From assembly GCA_963763365.1 (NCBI GenBank), contig CAVXOE010000005.1, forward strand, positions 62,001-126,000: DNA of 64,000 bases, in the 5' to 3' direction. Below are positions 1 through 8,656 of this stretch, piece after piece; within the stretch, counting starts at the first letter, position 1; every line of letters begins with the position of its first letter. Origin of the DNA: VAZQ01 sp963763365 (GTDB lineage: Bacteria > Pseudomonadota > Alphaproteobacteria > Rhizobiales > Xanthobacteraceae). A model generated the notes under the pieces. The model ran no database searches and was not told the DNA's origin. It saw only the letters and a list, made by a program, of their open reading frames with translations. The position numbers and the translations under genes are program-made.

Positions 1-862
1 GCGCTACGCGCCGATCTGCTGATCGCGTCCGACGGGCCGCGCATCGCGCCCGGCAAGCCGACGCTGTTTCTCGGGGCGCGCGGCGGCTACCCGATCGATT
101 TGATCGTCGACCTGCGCGAAGGCGGGAACCACTCCGGCAACTGGGGCGGGCTTGCTCGCCAATCCCGGCATCATCCTCGCCCAGGCGTTGGCCTGCATCA
201 CCGACGCGCGCGGCGCAATCAAGGTGCCGGAATGGCGGCCGGTGCTCTCGCCGGCGGTGAGAGCGCTGCTCAAGGGCGTCGAGGTCGACGGCGGCGCCGA
301 CGGCCCGAAGGTCGATCGCGACTGGGGCGAGCCTGGGCTGACGCCGGCCGAGCGCGTGTTCGGCTGGAACAGTTTTGAAGTTCTCGCCTTCACCACCGGC
401 ACGCCCGAGCGGCCGGTCAACGCCATCCCCGGACGCGCGCGGGCGCATTGCCAGCTTCGCTATGTTGTGGACACCCCGACCGAGGTCATCGTCCCGGCGT
501 TGCGGCGACATCTCGATCACCACGGGTTTCAAAACGTCGAGGTGCGCGCCGGCCGCGAGGGCTTCTTCAAGCCGAGCCGGCTCGATCCGGCGGACCCGTG
601 GGTTGACTGGGTTGCGCGCTCGATCGAGCGCACCAGCGGTTCACGGCCGACCATCCTGCCGAACCTCGGCGCCTCGCTGCCGAACGACATCTTCGTCGAC
701 GTGCTCAAGCTCAAGACCATCTGGGTCCCGCATTCGTACGCCGGCTGCTCGCAGCACGCGCCGGACGAACATCTGCTCGCGCCGATTGCGCGCGAGGGTC
801 TTGGCCTGATGGCCGGGCTCTTTTGGGACCTGGGCGAAGGTGATACGCCGTATCGCCGCTGA
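1..862 (+). CDS. M20 family metallohydrolase, 5'-truncated, frame broken once
   Basis: C-terminal part of an M20 (ArgE/DapE/carboxypeptidase-like) zinc hydrolase that cleaves an amide bond; its N-terminus lies outside the window. Frame 1 reads to a conserved NHSGNWGG motif, then the match continues in frame 2 as LLANPGIILAQAL up to the TGA at 860-862. Removing one T from the TT at 152-153 joins the halves. The terminal metal-site motif SQHAPDEH is intact. It is followed after 37 bp by a flavin oxidoreductase and an ABC importer, so it probably acts on the compound imported or oxidised there. The substrate cannot be read from sequence. The shift is probably a sequencing error. Confidence 0.8.
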
Positions 863-899
863 CCCAATCGCCGTCGCGGACTATCAACACGGAGCTCCA

Positions 900-1886
900 A
901 TGCCGGTCGGCGTCTTCTTCGACGGGTTTTCGTCAACTGCCGAAATGCTGGAAGTCTGCCGCGAGGCGGAAGCGGCCGGTGCGTCGAGCCTCTGGTTCGC
1001 GCAGCACATGGGCTATCGCGAAGCCATGGTCTGGGCGACGGCCGCGGCGAGCGTGACGCAGAAAGCCACGCTCGTTCCGACCGCGATCAGCCCTTATCTG
1101 TGGCCGCCGCTGCCGGTCGCCATGGCGATTTCTACGCTGGGCGAATTCGCGCACGGCCGCGCGATCCTCAACGTCTCGGTCGGCAACATCCTCAACCTCG
1201 CGGAATCCGGCATCGAACCGGTCAAGCCGATCCGGGTGATGCGTGAATATGTCGAAGCGCTGCGCGCACTCTGGACCGGCACGCCGGTCACGCAGGACGG
1301 CGAATTGCACAAGCTGCGCGGCGCCAAGATGGTGTTCGCCCAAGGGCGGCAGTATCCGATCTATGTCGCCTCGACGGGCCCGCAGATGCTCAAGCTCGCG
1401 GGCGAGATCGCCGATGGCGTCCTGCTCTCGGCCGGGTTGACGCTCGCCGCGACCAAGCGCTGCCTGGAACTGGCGGAGGGCGGCGTGCGCGCCAAGGCGC
1501 GCGACCCATCGGCAGTGCGCCGGGCATCCTTCATCAACTTCAAGGTGTCGAACGACGGCACCGCTGCCAAAGCCGCGATGTTGCACAAGCTCGCCTTCCT
1601 GTTCCGCAGCCGCGGTCATGCGGACAACATCGCCTCGTCCAACCTCGACATCGATCATCAGGCGATCATCGCCGCCCACGCGCGGCATGATTTCGACGCC
1701 GCCGTGCGCCTCCTGCCGGAAGCCGCCGCCGGCGTCTTTGCCGCGGCCGGAACGCCTGCCGAATGCCGGGATCGTCTGGAGGCTTATCTCGCGATCGGCC
1801 TCGATGAGCCGATCATCGAGGTCTCGGGCAACGCCGAAGAGCGCAAGCTCGCACTTGCGGTCGTGCGCGAGATCGCGCGACGATAA
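900..1886 (+). CDS. LLM class flavin-dependent oxidoreductase
   Basis: Luciferase-like monooxygenase/reductase of about 328 residues, a TIM barrel that binds FMN or F420. Family features include the N-terminal GVFFDGFSS strand, the WFAQHMGYREAM loop and the later YVASTGPQMLKLAGEIADG segment, typical of LLM enzymes. I chose the ATG at 900 because GGAG lies 5 bp upstream; a longer reading from 840 would overlap the preceding gene. It lies between an M20 hydrolase and an SsuABC/ThiXYZ-like ABC importer, an arrangement common in desulfonation or heterocycle degradation loci. The substrate is unknown. Confidence 0.85.
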   Translation: MPVGVFFDGFSSTAEMLEVCREAEAAGASSLWFAQHMGYREAMVWATAAASVTQKATLVPTAISPYLWPPLPVAMAISTLGEFAHGRAILNVSVGNILNLAESGIEPVKPIRVMREYVEALRALWTGTPVTQDGELHKLRGAKMVFAQGRQYPIYVASTGPQMLKLAGEIADGVLLSAGLTLAATKRCLELAEGGVRAKARDPSAVRRASFINFKVSNDGTAAKAAMLHKLAFLFRSRGHADNIASSNLDIDHQAIIAAHARHDFDAAVRLLPEAAAGVFAAAGTPAECRDRLEAYLAIGLDEPIIEVSGNAEERKLALAVVREIARR

Positions 1887-1895
1887 CCTCGCATC

Positions 1896-2717
1896 ATGAC
1901 GACCCTTCTGAAAATGCAGGACGTGCGCCTGGTCTATGGCCGACGGCGTCCAACGCTCGCGGTCGACGGACTCAATCTCGCGGTCGAGAAGGGACAATTC
2001 GTCGCCGTGGTCGGGCCGTCGGGTTGCGGCAAATCATCGCTGATGAAGCTCGTGACCGGGCTACGCGCGCCGACCGCCGGCAGCATCGCGGTGGCTGGCC
2101 GCGAAGTGAACGGCCCGCTGAAGATCGTCGGCATGGCCTTCCAGAACGCCACGCTGCTGCCCTGGCGCACTACCGTGTCGAACGTGATGCTGCCGCTCGA
2201 AATCGTCGAGCCACATCGCCAGCAATTCCGTCGCGAGCGTGCGCGCTACCGCGAACAGGCAAACGCACTGCTCAAGCTCGTCGGCCTGGAGGGCTTCGGC
2301 GAGAAATACCCCTGGCAATTGTCCGGCGGCATGCAACAGCGCGCGTCACTTTGCCGTTCGCTGATCCATGAACCGGCGCTGCTCATGCTCGACGAGCCGT
2401 TCGGCGCGCTCGATGCGTTCACGCGCGAGGAATTGTGGGACGTGCTGCAGGAGTTGTGGATGCGGCGGCGCTTCACCACCATCCTGGTCACGCACGACCT
2501 GCGCGAGGCGGTCTATCTCGCCGACACCGTACACGTCATGTCGAGCCGGCCGGGACGCATCATCGCCAGCCACGACGTGCCGATCGAACGGCCGCGACGG
2601 CCGCGCACCGCCTTCGAACCGCGCTTCGCCGAGATCGTGCAGCGTATCCGCGAGGAGATTCGCGGCGAACACGATGCGCGCGAGCCCTCCCCTGCGACCA
2701 TCGGGGGCGAGGCATGA
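1896..2717 (+). CDS. ABC transporter ATP-binding protein (nitrate/sulfonate/taurine type)
   Basis: Cytoplasmic ATPase of a small-organic-anion importer (SsuB/TauB/ThiZ family), 273 residues. Visible motifs: Walker A GPSGCGKSS at about 40-48, Q-loop Gln in AFQNATLLPW near 83, signature LSGGMQQR at about 142-149 and Walker B LLMLDEP at 162-168 followed by the D-loop. It starts 9 bp after the LLM gene and its stop codon overlaps the next ATG (ATGA), so it is translationally coupled to the permease. It energises the permease at 2714 with the binding protein at 3564. Confidence 0.95.
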   Translation: MTTLLKMQDVRLVYGRRRPTLAVDGLNLAVEKGQFVAVVGPSGCGKSSLMKLVTGLRAPTAGSIAVAGREVNGPLKIVGMAFQNATLLPWRTTVSNVMLPLEIVEPHRQQFRRERARYREQANALLKLVGLEGFGEKYPWQLSGGMQQRASLCRSLIHEPALLMLDEPFGALDAFTREELWDVLQELWMRRRFTTILVTHDLREAVYLADTVHVMSSRPGRIIASHDVPIERPRRPRTAFEPRFAEIVQRIREEIRGEHDAREPSPATIGGEA

Positions 2718-3493
2718 TGCGATCCGAATGGCTCGAACGCGCCATGCCATGGCTTGCCTCGCTGGCGTTACTGGTGGTCTGGGAGATCGGCTGCACGCTG
2801 TTCAAGGTGCCGGAATTCGTCCTGCCAAAACCGACCGTCGTCGCCGGCGCACTTGTGCAATACGCCGGGCCGATCTGGTTCCACGCCAGTCATACCCTCG
2901 TCACCACCGTTCTGGGCTTCGCGCTGTCGGTCGCGGCCGGCGTGCTGCTGGGCATCGCGGTCGGCTCTTCGCGGCTGGCCTATCGCGGCTTCTACCCGAT
3001 GCTGGTCGGATTCAACTCGATCCCCAAGGTGGCGATCGTTCCGGTGCTGGTGATCTGGTTCGGCATCGGCACGATCCCGGCGGTGCTCACCGCATTCCTG
3101 ATGAGCTTCTTCCCGATCGCCGTGAACGTCGCGACCGGCCTCGCGACCGTCGAGCCGGAGATGGAGGATGTGCTGCGCTCGCTCGGCGCCAAGCCGCATG
3201 ACATTATCCTCAAGGTGGGACTGCCGCGCGCGATGCCCTACTTTTTCGCCTCGCTCAAGGTCGCGATCACGCTCGCCTTCGTCGGCTCCGTGATCTCGGA
3301 ATCGATCGCCTCGAACCGGGGCATCGGCACGCTGATGGTGCAGGCGTCCAGCGACTTCCGCATCGCGCTCGTGTTTGCTGGCCTTGTGGTCACCGCCGTG
3401 ATGGGAATCGGGATGTATGCCGGCTTCGCCATGCTGGAGACCCGCACCACGCAATGGGCGACACGCCGGATGGACTTCGATGCGGATGACTAG
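2714..3493 (+). CDS. ABC transporter permease (SsuC/TauC-like)
   Basis: Inner-membrane permease of the same importer, 259 residues with about six hydrophobic segments. The BPD_transp_1 coupling (EAA) loop is visible as EDVLRSLGAKPHDIILKVGLPRAMPYF in segments. I place the start at the ATG overlapping the ATPase stop (ATGA at 2714-2717), although the frame is open further upstream; that extension is the shadow of the ATPase gene. The binding protein follows 70 bp downstream. Confidence 0.93.
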   Translation: MMRSEWLERAMPWLASLALLVVWEIGCTLFKVPEFVLPKPTVVAGALVQYAGPIWFHASHTLVTTVLGFALSVAAGVLLGIAVGSSRLAYRGFYPMLVGFNSIPKVAIVPVLVIWFGIGTIPAVLTAFLMSFFPIAVNVATGLATVEPEMEDVLRSLGAKPHDIILKVGLPRAMPYFFASLKVAITLAFVGSVISESIASNRGIGTLMVQASSDFRIALVFAGLVVTAVMGIGMYAGFAMLETRTTQWATRRMDFDADD

Positions 3494-3563
3494 TTGCGCC
3501 ATCGTGGCAGGCCCGCTTATTGCATCGTCCGGATAGGATGGATTCGGATCACGGAGAACACGC

Positions 3564-4577
3564 ATGAATCGATTGCTCGTCCGGGCCGGCCTCGCCGCCC
3601 TCACCTTTGCGGCGCTCGCTGCGCCGGCGGCGGCACAGGCCCCCAACGTCAAGCTCACGCTCGACTTCGCGATCCAGGGGCAGCAGTCGCCATTCGTGCT
3701 GGCGGCCGAGGGCGGCTACTTCTCGCGCGCGGGCGTCAACGTGCAGGTCGACCGCGGCTATGGCTCGGCTGATGCCATCACCAAGGTGGCGAGCGGCGCC
3801 TACGACATGGCGTTCGCCGATATTGGCGCGCTGATCCAGTTCAACGGCAAGCAGCAGGGCGCCAAGGTCATCAGCGTCTTCCAGGTCTATGACGCGGCAC
3901 CCATGCTGATCCTGTCGCTGAAGAAATCGAACATCGCCAAGCCCACCGACCTCAACGGCAAGCGTGTTGCCTCTCCGCCGGGTGCATCGAGCCGGGTGAT
4001 GTTCCCGCTGTTCGCGGCGGCCAACGGTGTCAATCTCGCCTCGATCAACTGGATCGACGTGACGGCACAATTGCGCGAGACCTTGCTGGTCCAGGGCCAG
4101 ACCGACGCCACCACCGCGCTGGTCACCGATCTCGCCGGCCTCGAGCGCCTCGGCATCACCGAGAACGATCTCAACATCATGCGTTTCTCCGACTACGGCG
4201 TCGGGCTCTACGGCCACGTCCTACTGACCACGCCCGACTACGCGGCGAAAAATCCTGACACGGTGAAGAAAGTGGTCAAGGGCGTCGCCGACGCCCTGAA
4301 GGCCGCGATTGCCGATCCGGGCGTCTCGATCGCCGCCATCAAGAAGCGCGAGCCTCTGGTCGACGAAAAGGTCGAGCGCGGACGGCTCGAACTCGTGATC
4401 AAGAACGCCATCGTCACCGATCACGTCAAACGCGAGGGCCTGAGCGCCGTCGAGCCGGAGCGACTGAAGCAGACCATCGAGATGGTGGCGAAGACCTTCA
4501 ACCTGCCGGCGATGGATGCCGCCACGATCTACCGGCCGGACTATCTGCCGCCGCGCAGCGAGTTGCGGCTGCCGTAA
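3564..4577 (+). CDS. ABC transporter substrate-binding protein (NMT1/THI5/SsuA-like)
   Basis: Periplasmic binding protein of 337 residues. It has a Sec signal peptide with a hydrophobic core ending in PAAAQ, so cleavage is likely after residue 24. The body follows the NMT1/SsuA fold: KLTLDFAIQGQQSPFVLAAEGGYF, then GYGSADAITKVASGAYDMAFAD. Members bind sulfonates, nitrate, pyrimidines, phthalates or similar small molecules; nothing here fixes the ligand. Last member of the importer set that begins at 1896. Confidence 0.93.
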   Translation: MNRLLVRAGLAALTFAALAAPAAAQAPNVKLTLDFAIQGQQSPFVLAAEGGYFSRAGVNVQVDRGYGSADAITKVASGAYDMAFADIGALIQFNGKQQGAKVISVFQVYDAAPMLILSLKKSNIAKPTDLNGKRVASPPGASSRVMFPLFAAANGVNLASINWIDVTAQLRETLLVQGQTDATTALVTDLAGLERLGITENDLNIMRFSDYGVGLYGHVLLTTPDYAAKNPDTVKKVVKGVADALKAAIADPGVSIAAIKKREPLVDEKVERGRLELVIKNAIVTDHVKREGLSAVEPERLKQTIEMVAKTFNLPAMDAATIYRPDYLPPRSELRLP

Positions 4578-4643
4578 CCGGGCATTGCGGCCTTTGACCG
4601 GAGTGGCGTAAGAAGCAAGTCCTTCAGCGTCCCGGGGAAAGAC

Positions 4644-5540
4644 TTGGCAATCGACTGGCCGAAGCTCGTGATCGGCATGCTCGGCGGCGACAAGCGCGAG
4701 CAGGAGATCGCGCGGCGCGCCGCGGCGACCGGCGCGGAAGTGCGCGCCTGCGGATTTCCCTGGCCGGACGGCGGGATTGCAGGCGTGCAGCACCTGAGCG
4801 ATCCCGCCGCGGTCCTCAAGGGCGCGCGTTTCGCACTGTTTCCGATCCCCGGCATCGCAGCGAGTGGCGCGTTGTTCGCGCCCGCAGCCGCAGCGCCGAT
4901 CATCCCTGACCGCGCGATGCTCGCCGGCATGGCGCCCCGCGCGCACATCATCCTCGGCTGGGCCGACAAGAACCTGAAGGCGCACTGCGATTCGCTCGGC
5001 ATCAAGCTGCACGAATACGAATGGGACAGGAGCCTGATGCTCCAGCGCACACCAGCGATCGTCGAGGGCCTGCTCAAGATCGTGATCGAAAACAGCGCCA
5101 TCACCATCCACAATTCGAACGCGGTGGTGGTCGGCCAAGGCACGATCGGCGCCGTGCTGGCGCGCTATCTGGTGGCGCTCGGCGCACACACCCACGTGGC
5201 GGCACGCAACCCGGAGCAGCGCTCGGCTGCTTACGTCGCGGGCGCGACGCCGCACACGCTCGAAGAACTTCCGGCGCTGGCGCCCACGCTCGATTTCGTG
5301 TTCTCGACCGTGCCGAACCGCGTGGTCGGCGAAGACGTGCTTGCCAAATTGCCGAAGCATGCGCTGATCGTCGATCTGGCGGCGCCGCCGGGCGGCGTCG
5401 ATTTCGATACTGCCAAGCGGCTGGGGCTGACTGCGATCTGGGGCCGCGGGCTCGGCAGCCGCGCACCTGTCACCGTCGGCGCGAGCCAATGGGGCGGCAT
5501 TCGCGAGCGCATCGAGAAAATCCTTGCCGAAGAGCCATAA
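4644..5540 (+). CDS. Dipicolinate synthase subunit A-like (DpaA/DpsA) dehydrogenase
   Basis: NAD(P)-dependent oxidoreductase-like protein of 298 residues resembling SpoVFA/DpaA of spore formers, which with DpaB oxidises dihydrodipicolinate to dipicolinate. Similar landmarks: GMLGGDKREQEIARR at the N-terminus, RTPAIVEGLLKI near 136-147, IHNSNAVVVGQGTIG with the GxGxxG fingerprint at 164-169, and LIVDLAAPPGGVDFDTAKRLG. Starts at TTG with GGGGAAAG upstream. No DpaB flavoprotein is seen nearby and the host type does not sporulate. The setting between an importer, a 4-oxalocrotonate tautomerase and a VOC protein suggests a catabolic role on a pyridine- or lactam-like compound. The function is inferred. 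Confidence 0.8.
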   Translation: MAIDWPKLVIGMLGGDKREQEIARRAAATGAEVRACGFPWPDGGIAGVQHLSDPAAVLKGARFALFPIPGIAASGALFAPAAAAPIIPDRAMLAGMAPRAHIILGWADKNLKAHCDSLGIKLHEYEWDRSLMLQRTPAIVEGLLKIVIENSAITIHNSNAVVVGQGTIGAVLARYLVALGAHTHVAARNPEQRSAAYVAGATPHTLEELPALAPTLDFVFSTVPNRVVGEDVLAKLPKHALIVDLAAPPGGVDFDTAKRLGLTAIWGRGLGSRAPVTVGASQWGGIRERIEKILAEEP

Positions 5541-5558
5541 GACGATGGAGGAAGGACC

Positions 5559-5750
5559 ATGCCGGTTGTGACCGTACAGATGTGGACCGGGCGCACGCCC
5601 GCGCAGAAGCGCGCGCTGTGCAAGGCGATCACCAACGCCATGGTGGAGCATGCCGGCTGCAAGCCGACCAATCTTCACGTGATTATTCAGGAGGTGCCCA
5701 AGGAGGATTGGGCGCATGCCGGCGTGATGGGCGATGAGCGAAAGGATTGA
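5559..5750 (+). CDS. 4-oxalocrotonate tautomerase family protein
   Basis: Small tautomerase of 63 codons. After Met removal the chain begins with proline (MPVVTVQMW), the catalytic general base of this superfamily, and it has the typical length of 4-OT subunits, which assemble as hexamers. Family members ketonise enol intermediates of meta-cleavage pathways. GAGGAAGG precedes the ATG. Spaced 18 bp from the DpaA-like gene and just before the VOC gene, so probably one transcript. Confidence 0.9.
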   Translation: MPVVTVQMWTGRTPAQKRALCKAITNAMVEHAGCKPTNLHVIIQEVPKEDWAHAGVMGDERKD

Positions 5751-5754
5751 CGAG

Positions 5755-6135
5755 ATGACCACCGAAACGATGGCGGGCGTGAGCGAGTACGCGCACATGC
5801 TGCTGAAGGTCGCCGACATCGCGCGCTCGGAGCGCTTCTATGTCGACCTGCTCGGCTTCACCCCGCGCAAGGCCAAGCCGCTCGCCGACGGGCGGCCGTT
5901 TGTTCCCTTCATGCAAGGGCTGGCGCTGACCAGCGGCGGCGTGGAGAAGTCCCCGCAGATCGATCACATCGCGTTCAAGGCGAAGGACGTGCCGGCGATC
6001 GCGGCGCGGCTGAAGAAGGCGAACGTGAAGTTCGATCGCGACCTGCACGACGGGCTCTACGGGCTGACGATCTACGTCTACGATCCAGACGGCAACATGA
6101 TCGAGTTGTTCGACGAGACGGCGAAGATGGGGTGA
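5755..6135 (+). CDS. VOC family protein (glyoxalase/extradiol dioxygenase fold)
   Basis: Vicinal-oxygen-chelate protein of about 126 residues with two beta-alpha-beta-beta-beta modules. Possible metal ligands are His14 (EYAHMLLKV), His71 (QIDHIAFKAKD) and Glu117 (GNMIELFD), the usual spacing. An in-frame ATG at 5734 would overlap the tautomerase gene; I prefer 5755 because AAAGGA lies 8 bp upstream. Could be an isomerase, dioxygenase or lyase; the context suggests ring-cleavage metabolism. It ends just before a palindromic repeat shared with the convergent gene. Confidence 0.85.
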   Translation: MTTETMAGVSEYAHMLLKVADIARSERFYVDLLGFTPRKAKPLADGRPFVPFMQGLALTSGGVEKSPQIDHIAFKAKDVPAIAARLKKANVKFDRDLHDGLYGLTIYVYDPDGNMIELFDETAKMG

Positions 6136-6150
6136 CGAAAACCTCGCGGT

Positions 6151-6227
6151 GTCATGCCCGCGAAAGCGGGCATCCAGACCTTTCAAACAGAAATTGATGG
6201 GTCCCCGCTTTCGCGGGGACGACATCC
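6151..6227. repeat. Paired palindromic intergenic repeat (REP-like)
   Basis: Two hairpins lie between convergent genes. The first, at 6154-6173, has arms atgcccgc/gcgggcat with loop gaaa; the second, at 6201-6220, has arms gtccccgc/gcggggac with loop tttc. The same two-hairpin pattern recurs in opposite order at 27305-27383 and in variant form at 7441-7543. Such elements are common in Bradyrhizobiaceae. Here it may also stop transcription from both sides. Confidence 0.8.
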
Positions 6228-6236
6228 GGTAAAGAA

Positions 6237-6839
6237 TCAATACCCCCTTGGGCCGAACACCTTGACGCCGAGCTTCTTCTCCATCGCGCGGCCGAAGCGG
6301 TATTTCATCTCCGGGCCCTCGTAGGTCGCGGGCGGGGCGCGCTGGTAATCCGGCTCCGCCTCGATGCGCAGTCGGATGAAATAAGGCCCGGGCGAGGCGA
6401 CGATCTCCGGCATCTTCCGCTCGAGCTCGGCGAGATTGTCGATGGTGACGGCGCGCTGGAAGCCCGCACCGCGCGCCATCATGGTGTAGTCGGCGCCGTC
6501 CTGGTTGACGATCGGCATGGTCTCGACGGTCTGATAGCACTGATTGTCGACGACGAAGTGCTTCATGTTGCGCGGCTGCTGCCCGGCCTCGGTGATCAGG
6601 GTGCCGGTGTTCATGCAGAGCCCGCCGTCCGAATTGATCACCCAGACCGGCGTTTCCGGGATCGACAGCGCCAGCCCAAGCGCGAAGGTCGAGGCAAGCC
6701 CCATGCCGCCGTGCATGTAGAAGCTGTCCTCGCTTTTGGTGACCGACCACCATTCGTTCGCCGCCATGCCGAGCGCGCACACCACCACGGCATCGCCACG
6801 GTGCTTGGCCAGCACCTGCATGGCCTCGTTCGCCTTCAT
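6237..6839 (-). CDS. ThDP-dependent decarboxylase, ThDP-binding subunit (sulfopyruvate/phosphonopyruvate decarboxylase beta-like)
   Basis: C-terminal (pyrophosphate-binding) half of a split thiamin diphosphate enzyme, 200 residues. The ThDP/Mg motif is visible as SDGGLCMN at about 70-77, with the Asn-containing partner VVDNQCYQ at 96-103. The best known split homologues are sulfopyruvate decarboxylase ComDE. The start ATG overlaps the stop of the partner gene (ATGA at 6836-6839), so the two are coupled and should form one heteromer. Substrate is a 2-oxo acid; which one is not visible. Confidence 0.88.
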   Translation of the reverse strand: MKANEAMQVLAKHRGDAVVVCALGMAANEWWSVTKSEDSFYMHGGMGLASTFALGLALSIPETPVWVINSDGGLCMNTGTLITEAGQQPRNMKHFVVDNQCYQTVETMPIVNQDGADYTMMARGAGFQRAVTIDNLAELERKMPEIVASPGPYFIRLRIEAEPDYQRAPPATYEGPEMKYRFGRAMEKKLGVKVFGPRGY

Positions 6840-7339
6840 GCGTTCTTCACTCCGAGCAGCTTCTTGGTGAGGAAGAGAACGAACGGCCGTTTCTGCAGGC
6901 GGTGCCATTCGTAGGCGTTCGGGATGTCCTCGATCTCTTCGGGCTTGTCGATCACCTTGTAGGGGTAGTCGTAGGCCTGCAGCAGCGGAATCGTGCGGCG
7001 GCCCTGCACCTCCTGATAGACCTTGAGGTCATCGATCGAGCCGCGTCCCGAGACGATGCAGAACACCGGGATCATGTGGCGCAGGCAGAGCGTCGCCATC
7101 TCGCCCGTGCAGGTGAGGAGGCCCGTGTTGCCCATGATCGCTACCGAACGGACGCCGCCGAAGAATGCGCCGGCGCAGATCGCGATGGTCTCGGCCTCGC
7201 GGCCGACCGGCACGTGGCGGATCTGGTTGTCCTTCGATACGCGACGGATCAGCGTGTTCACCCAATCGTCCGGCAGGCTCGCCGCAAGGCGCACGCCGGC
7301 CTTCACGAGTTGGGCGTGAATCTGGTCGTTGACGTCCAT
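6836..7339 (-). CDS. ThDP-dependent decarboxylase, PYR-domain subunit (sulfopyruvate decarboxylase alpha-like)
   Basis: N-terminal (pyrimidine-binding) half of the split ThDP enzyme, 167 residues. The Glu that protonates the ThDP pyrimidine is probably Glu48 in VPVGREAETIAICAG, the place of the REEEAVGIAAG motif in ComD. It is the first gene of the two-gene minus-strand unit, transcribed toward the tautomerase/VOC genes. A 221 bp gap with a palindromic repeat separates it from the upstream TctC gene, so it may have its own promoter. Confidence 0.88.
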   Translation of the reverse strand: MDVNDQIHAQLVKAGVRLAASLPDDWVNTLIRRVSKDNQIRHVPVGREAETIAICAGAFFGGVRSVAIMGNTGLLTCTGEMATLCLRHMIPVFCIVSGRGSIDDLKVYQEVQGRRTIPLLQAYDYPYKVIDKPEEIEDIPNAYEWHRLQKRPFVLFLTKKLLGVKNA

Positions 7340-7440
7340 GAGTGGACCGTTTGTTTTTGGAGATTGAAACGTGGGAGCCGGACGATAAGAGAGATGCGTT
7401 TGCGGCGCAAGGCGCGCTCGACGTTACGGAGTTCCCTCCC

Positions 7441-7543
7441 CGTCATGGCCGGGCTTGTCCCGGCCATCCACGTCTTCTATTCACCCACCGCACGAAATAA
7501 GAAGTAAAACGTGGATGCCCGCGACAAGCGCGGGCATGACGGC
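7441..7543. repeat. Large nested palindromic repeat
   Basis: Inverted repeat made of atggccggg/cccggccat (7445-7467) and atgcccgcg/cgcgggcat (7515-7537), with outer arms ccacgt/acgtgg that pair across the element. Same family as 6151-6227. It lies in the 221 bp gap between the TctC gene end and the split decarboxylase start. I see no gene in this gap. Confidence 0.75.
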
Positions 7544-7560
7544 GGAGAAGCCCGCTCAGA

Positions 7561-8550
7561 TCACTCCGGCTTCAGCCCGGCCGCCTTGAGCACCGGCGTC
7601 CAGCGCGCGTGCTCCTCTGCCACGAACTTCGCGGTCTGGTCGGGTCCGGAATCGGTCACCGGCTCGAAGCCCGCCTGGATCAGCTTCTGCTGAAATGCCG
7701 TATCGGCCAACACCTGATGGGTCACCGCCGCGATCTGATCGATGATCGGCCGCGGCGTGTTGGCCGGCGCAAACAACCCCATGAACATCAGCGTGATGAG
7801 ATCGGGGAATCCGGCCTCGGCGCTGATCGGAACATCGGGAGCGCCGGCGAGTTTCTTCGGGCTGCCGGCGACCAGAATGCGGATCTTGCCCTGGCGGTGC
7901 ATCGCGAGCACCTGCGGCGAGATGCTGGCGGCGAACATCGGAAGGTGACCGGCGTAAAAATCCGCGAGCCCCGGATTGGCGCCCTTGTAGGGCACATGCA
8001 CGATGTCGGGCAGCCCGGCGAGACGCTTGAACAGTTCGCCGCACAGATGCGCCGAGGTGCCGGTGCCGGCCGACCCGTAGGACAGCTTGCCCGGATTGGC
8101 CTTGGCATAAGCGACGAACTCCGACAGCGTCTTCGCCGGCACCGACTCGTGGATCATCAGCGCCGAGACCGACACCGCGATGATGGTAACGGGCGCGAGG
8201 TCCTTCACCGGATCGTATGGCGGATGCGGCATGATGATCGGGCTGTTGACCAACTCGGTCGGCGTCCCGGCCAGCAGGGTGTAGCCGTCGGGCTTGGCGC
8301 GCACGACCGCGGCCGCCGCGATCGTGCCGCCGCCGCCACCGATGTTCTCGATCACGACCTGGCCGAGCGGCGCCTTGACCTGCTCGCCCCAGTAGCGCGC
8401 AACCACATCGACAACGCCACCGGCAGAGCGCGGGACGATCAGCTTGATTGCCTGCTCCGGATATTTGCCTTGCGCGGACGCGGGCGCCGCCCCGAACGCG
8501 GCGGCGGAGAGAGACGACAGGCCGAGCGCCAGGACATCACGTCTGCGCAT
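7561..8550 (-). CDS. Tripartite tricarboxylate transporter substrate-binding protein (TctC/Bug family)
   Basis: Periplasmic binding protein of 329 residues. The N-terminus MRRRDVLALGLSS followed by a hydrophobic stretch and ASAQ looks like a Tat-type signal. Bug-family landmarks: IKLIVPRSAGGVVDVVARYW, IENIGGGGGTIAAAAV, and YGSAGTGTSAHLCGELFKR. No TctA/TctB membrane genes are present nearby, which is usual for this family in beta- and alphaproteobacteria. Ligands are carboxylates or aromatic acids. It may serve the adjacent catabolic genes. Confidence 0.93.
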   Translation of the reverse strand: MRRRDVLALGLSSLSAAAFGAAPASAQGKYPEQAIKLIVPRSAGGVVDVVARYWGEQVKAPLGQVVIENIGGGGGTIAAAAVVRAKPDGYTLLAGTPTELVNSPIIMPHPPYDPVKDLAPVTIIAVSVSALMIHESVPAKTLSEFVAYAKANPGKLSYGSAGTGTSAHLCGELFKRLAGLPDIVHVPYKGANPGLADFYAGHLPMFAASISPQVLAMHRQGKIRILVAGSPKKLAGAPDVPISAEAGFPDLITLMFMGLFAPANTPRPIIDQIAAVTHQVLADTAFQQKLIQAGFEPVTDSGPDQTAKFVAEEHARWTPVLKAAGLKPE

Positions 8551-8656
8551 GAGGAACTCGCGTTGTTTTCACCGGCCCAGAATACTTAAGAAGCCAGTGG
8601 CGCGAAGGCGAGGTCATTCATCAGGCAATTCGGGGCGCGACTTTAGGCAGCCGGCC

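Noticed and set aside
4221..5819. Open frame of 532 codons on the minus strand across the DpaA-like gene
   Set aside because: It is antisense to genes with clear family motifs and is Arg/His/Ala-rich, as expected of a shadow frame in G+C-rich DNA.
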